Source of the DNA: Aradus depressus
Lineage: Eukaryota; Arthropoda; Insecta; Hemiptera; Aradidae
DNA: 64,000 bases
Assembly: GCA_963662175.1 (NCBI GenBank)
Contig: OY759216.1
Location: forward strand, 43,975,087 to 44,039,086
Direction of reading: 5' to 3'
Part shown: piece after piece, positions 62,890 through 64,000 of the stretch
How positions within the stretch are numbered: position 1 is the stretch's first letter
Layout: the number at the start of each line of letters is the position of its first letter
The notes under the pieces: model-generated
Seen by the model: only the letters and a program-made list of their open reading frames with translations
Database searches by the model: none
Told to the model about the DNA's origin: nothing
Made by a program: the position numbers and the translations under genes

Positions 62890-63006
62890 ACAGAATAAAG
62901 TTACCAGATAAGAGTGGGGTTTATCGAGTTACTTGTGATTGCAGGGCTGCCTATGTAGGCCAATCAGGGCGAAAAATGTCATCTAGAATAGGCAACCCGC
63001 ATTAAT
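62890..63006 (+). pseudogene. Penelope-like element: GIY-YIG endonuclease fragment
   Basis: Frame reads KLPDKSGVYRVTCDCRA then AYVGQSGRKMSSRIGNPH and stops. SGVYRVTC with AYVGQSGR corresponds to the GIY and YIG parts of the C-terminal endonuclease of Penelope-like elements, and the RKMSSRI part to the helix with the catalytic Arg. The conserved EH after it is changed (NPH). Only about 36 codons remain, next to the Rep-A scrap. Confidence 0.75.
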
Positions 63007-63056
63007 CCCTAACTGTCAGCACTTAATGGTTTCTTTTCAACATTTCTCTTCCAAAA

Positions 63057-63118
63057 CCTTGAGCACGCCGTCCTTCGGGTGGGAAGTTGAGCGTTTGTCC
63101 CGAGCCTGCACAATAGCA
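63057..63118 (+). mobile_element. SINE-1 scrap
   Basis: TTGAGCACGCCGTCCTTCGG, GTCCCGAGCCTGCACAAT. Confidence 0.75.
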
Positions 63119-63387
63119 AATTATGATATTAAAAAAAAATTCATTGTAGTGCTACAAAATACTTTTTTTCTAAATGGACCAAAATTGTGTGAAATGTTTA
63201 GCTTCAATTTTGATCCATCATAGTTTCCTGTTAGAAGTACGGTTCACAAAAAAACTAGTAAACTCCCCACAGGCCGAACAGAAAAGAATGATTTTTACTT
63301 CTCTAGATGTACGATGCATAAGGGAAGTTATTACCGACTGTCACTTTCAAGTTAACTGAGGTTTTAAATGTCTTTATTCTATAATGG

Positions 63388-63621
63388 CAGGCGCCGGTAA
63401 TGAATTTTTTCTGAGGTACAAAGTTTTGAGCACGCCATCCTTCAGATGGGACGTTACTCGTTTAAGACTCCCTAACCTAGGTGAATAAACCTGGGCAGGC
63501 AAAATGTTGGACTTCCTAAGTAGAGTCGGGCTCATGCCCATCAGAGCGATAAAATAGCATTGGTAGTAGGCGATATAACCTCGTAGTTAGGGCCCGGGCT
63601 TTAGTCACAATAACTAACTAT
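63388..63621 (+). mobile_element. SINE-1 copy with complete terminus, head lost
   Basis: CAGGCGCCGGTAATG, GAGCACGCCATCCTTCAG, GAATAAACCTGGGCAGG, TAGAGTCGGGCTCATGCCC, GTAGTAGGCGATATAACC, AGTCACAATAACTAACTA. Confidence 0.85.
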
Positions 63622-63670
63622 ATTCTCAGCGTCTTTCTAATAATAATACTTGGCATTTTATCACTTTTTA

Positions 63671-64000
63671 TTTTTAGTTCCCTTCGTCGAAAATATACCT
63701 GCCCTCCAGTGTACCTTAACCAAAATTCCATCCCTTTAAAAAACGAAGTCCGCTATCTAGGCCTCATACTCCAAGATCCAAACTAACTTTGACAACAAAA
63801 CGACTTATATGTATACAACGCAATACTCAAACCTATGTGGACTTACGGACTTGAACTCTGGGATTCTGCCAAAGCTTCCAATCTCCAGTGCATCCAATCC
63901 CTTCAATCCAAAATCCTTCGTACAATAGCCTCCTTACAATGCTCCTTACTACGTCTCCAACAAAACCCTTCACACTGACCTTAACGTACCTTTCATCACT
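63671..64000 (+). pseudogene. Jockey-type RT C-terminal fragment, runs off the window
   Basis: Frames with stops and shifts read CPPVYLNQNSIPLKNEVRYL, GLILQ, LKPMWTYGLELWDSAKASNL, QSLQSKILRTIAS and YVSNKTLHTDLNVPFIT. They are parallel to CPPVFIYDKPLPQTNTVRYL, LRPLWTYGSQIYGSAKPSN and FQSKTLRL of the intact element, but belong to another Jockey family. About 50 codons between VRYLGL and LKPMW are deleted in part. Confidence 0.85.

Overview
This window looks like repeat-rich, AT-rich (roughly two thirds A+T by eye) nuclear DNA of an animal, most likely an arthropod. The evidence is an intact Jockey-clade LINE, I-type LINE ends with a CCHC-like C-terminal zinc motif and TTA-type tails, a Penelope-like GIY-YIG fragment, tRNA-derived SINEs, hAT-like and pogo-like miniature transposons, long A/T and G/C homopolymers, and the absence of long host reading frames. 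The species cannot be fixed from sequence alone. I found no convincing host protein-coding gene, rRNA or functional tRNA.

The centrepiece is at 3763-8465: a full-length Jockey-clade retrotransposon with a 5' leader, ORF1 (nucleic-acid binding, three zinc knuckles) and ORF2 (APE endonuclease plus reverse transcriptase). The ORFs overlap by 11 nt and have no internal stops. The element has a 3' UTR, AATAAA and a poly(A) tail, and is bounded by an 11-bp target-site duplication (3752-3762 and 8466-8476). A 5'-truncated sister copy (1695-2119) and a 3' UTR scrap (13431-13550) are nearby. Fragments of other Jockey families lie at 10060-10165, 24250-24404 and 63671-64000.

The rest is a nested mosaic of repeats. 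(i) SINE-1, a tRNA-headed element of about 340 bp, has about 29 copies or fragments on both strands. (ii) Rep-A is an unclassified family with ends in TACTTCCCCAG/CTGGGGAAGTA, built from degenerate 125-145 bp subunits. It has about 30 copies, many of which flip orientation internally. (iii) DNA transposons without coding capacity: a pogo-like element (11715-12388) whose terminal motif is iterated inside it, a hAT-like element (35299-35868), a TIR element (55210-55747) whose empty target is visible in a paralogous repeat at 58.8 kb, and a TIR element (about 30427-31566) carrying a nested 243-bp palindrome. (iv) Foldback palindromes lie at 30498-30740 and 52124-52315. (v) LINE 3' ends lie at 13945, 15557, 17123, 39085, 44226, 49580, 57480, 62066 and 62320. 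(vi) Minisatellites lie at 9540-10010 (170-bp higher-order period), 16163-16370, 24880-25350, 35187-35327, 40757-40985 and 59219-59312.

Nested insertions with readable target duplications give a partial relative chronology: Rep-A and SINE-1 copies are hosts for LINE, hAT, pogo and palindrome insertions, so they are among the older layers, and the intact Jockey element is probably among the youngest. Family names Rep-A, Rep-B, Rep-C, Rep-D and SINE-1 are working labels used here only.
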